From CAYJAZ01 sp964371865 (lineage in GTDB: Bacteria; Desulfobacterota; Desulfovibrionia; Desulfovibrionales; Desulfovibrionaceae): a stretch of 5,803 bases of DNA. This document shows, piece after piece, positions 5,665 to 5,803 of this stretch. Both the position numbers and the translations under genes were made by a program. Position 1 is the stretch's first letter, and each line of letters opens with the position of its first letter. The notes beneath the pieces are model-generated. The model was not told the DNA's origin. It ran no database searches and was given only the letters and a program-made list of their open reading frames with translations. The stretch lies in contig CAYJOR010000107.1 of assembly GCA_964371865.1 (NCBI GenBank), positions 1 through 5,803 of the forward strand. Reading direction: 5' to 3'.

Positions 5665-5803
5665 ATGAATACACAATTTACAAGAAAACAATTTGATGCA
5701 GGTATGGTTTTCAGTGGAAAATCAAGTGGTACACAAGTTTGGGGATTTGCTGAGAAATCAGAGTTTACACCAACGATAGACAGCAACTATCAATTTCACG
5801 ATA
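5665..5803 (+). CDS. Next operon gene, cut by the right edge (partial)
   Basis: An ATG at 5665, preceded by AAGGA (5654-5658) at 6-nt spacing, opens a frame with no stop through the end of the window (46 codons). It begins MNTQFTRKQFDAGMVF, followed by a Gly/Ser/Thr-rich stretch and QVWGFAEKSEF. The start lies 9 nt after the previous stop, in the same tight spacing as the rest of the operon. The visible part has no signal peptide and no motif I recognise, so no product is proposed. Confidence 0.7.
   Translation, partial: MNTQFTRKQFDAGMVFSGKSSGTQVWGFAEKSEFTPTIDSNYQFHD

Noticed and set aside
1..5803. CRISPR array, tRNA, rRNA, insertion sequence or attachment site
   Set aside because: No regularly spaced repeats, cloverleaf, transposase or terminal inverted repeats were seen by eye; the Cas4-like nuclease alone does not imply CRISPR.

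Overview
The window is AT-rich bacterial or phage DNA. It is densely coded, and every complete gene reads on the + strand. A single-strand annealing protein of the ERF family is followed by an overlapping Cas4-like Fe-S nuclease and then by small phage-type genes. This points to the early or recombination region of a prophage, phage or related mobile element. The host cannot be named from the sequence. Two exported proteins with classical Sec signal peptides and no lipobox fit a Gram-negative host, but that is inference.

Layout: (1) Positions 1-195 are a divergent control region. A minus-strand gene appears to start at 25 and run off the left edge, behind a well-formed minus-strand promoter. 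On the + strand there are weaker promoter candidates, a small palindrome, and a 12-codon GTG mini-ORF whose stop overlaps the first full start codon. (2) Positions 196-3269 hold four co-directional genes: a four-helix membrane protein with a C-terminal SHOCT domain, two paralogous exported proteins of unknown function, and a small cytosolic helical protein with a twofold repeated motif. A perfect 12-bp hairpin separates the first gene from the second. (3) Positions 3270-3436 are AT-rich leader DNA with a strong intrinsic terminator (3359-3395). (4) Positions 3437-5803 hold the ERF protein, the Cas4-like nuclease, a small 'MGYYSEVAL' protein and the start of another gene, tightly packed with good ribosome binding sites.

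How the genes may work together: the nuclease could resect DNA ends and the ERF protein anneal the exposed strands, the usual exonuclease/annealase partnership of phage recombination. The upstream four-gene block is bounded by its own control region and a strong terminator, is visibly more AT-rich, and encodes envelope-directed proteins. It looks like an accessory (moron-like) cassette beside the recombination module. Its function is unknown and is the main thing here worth following up.
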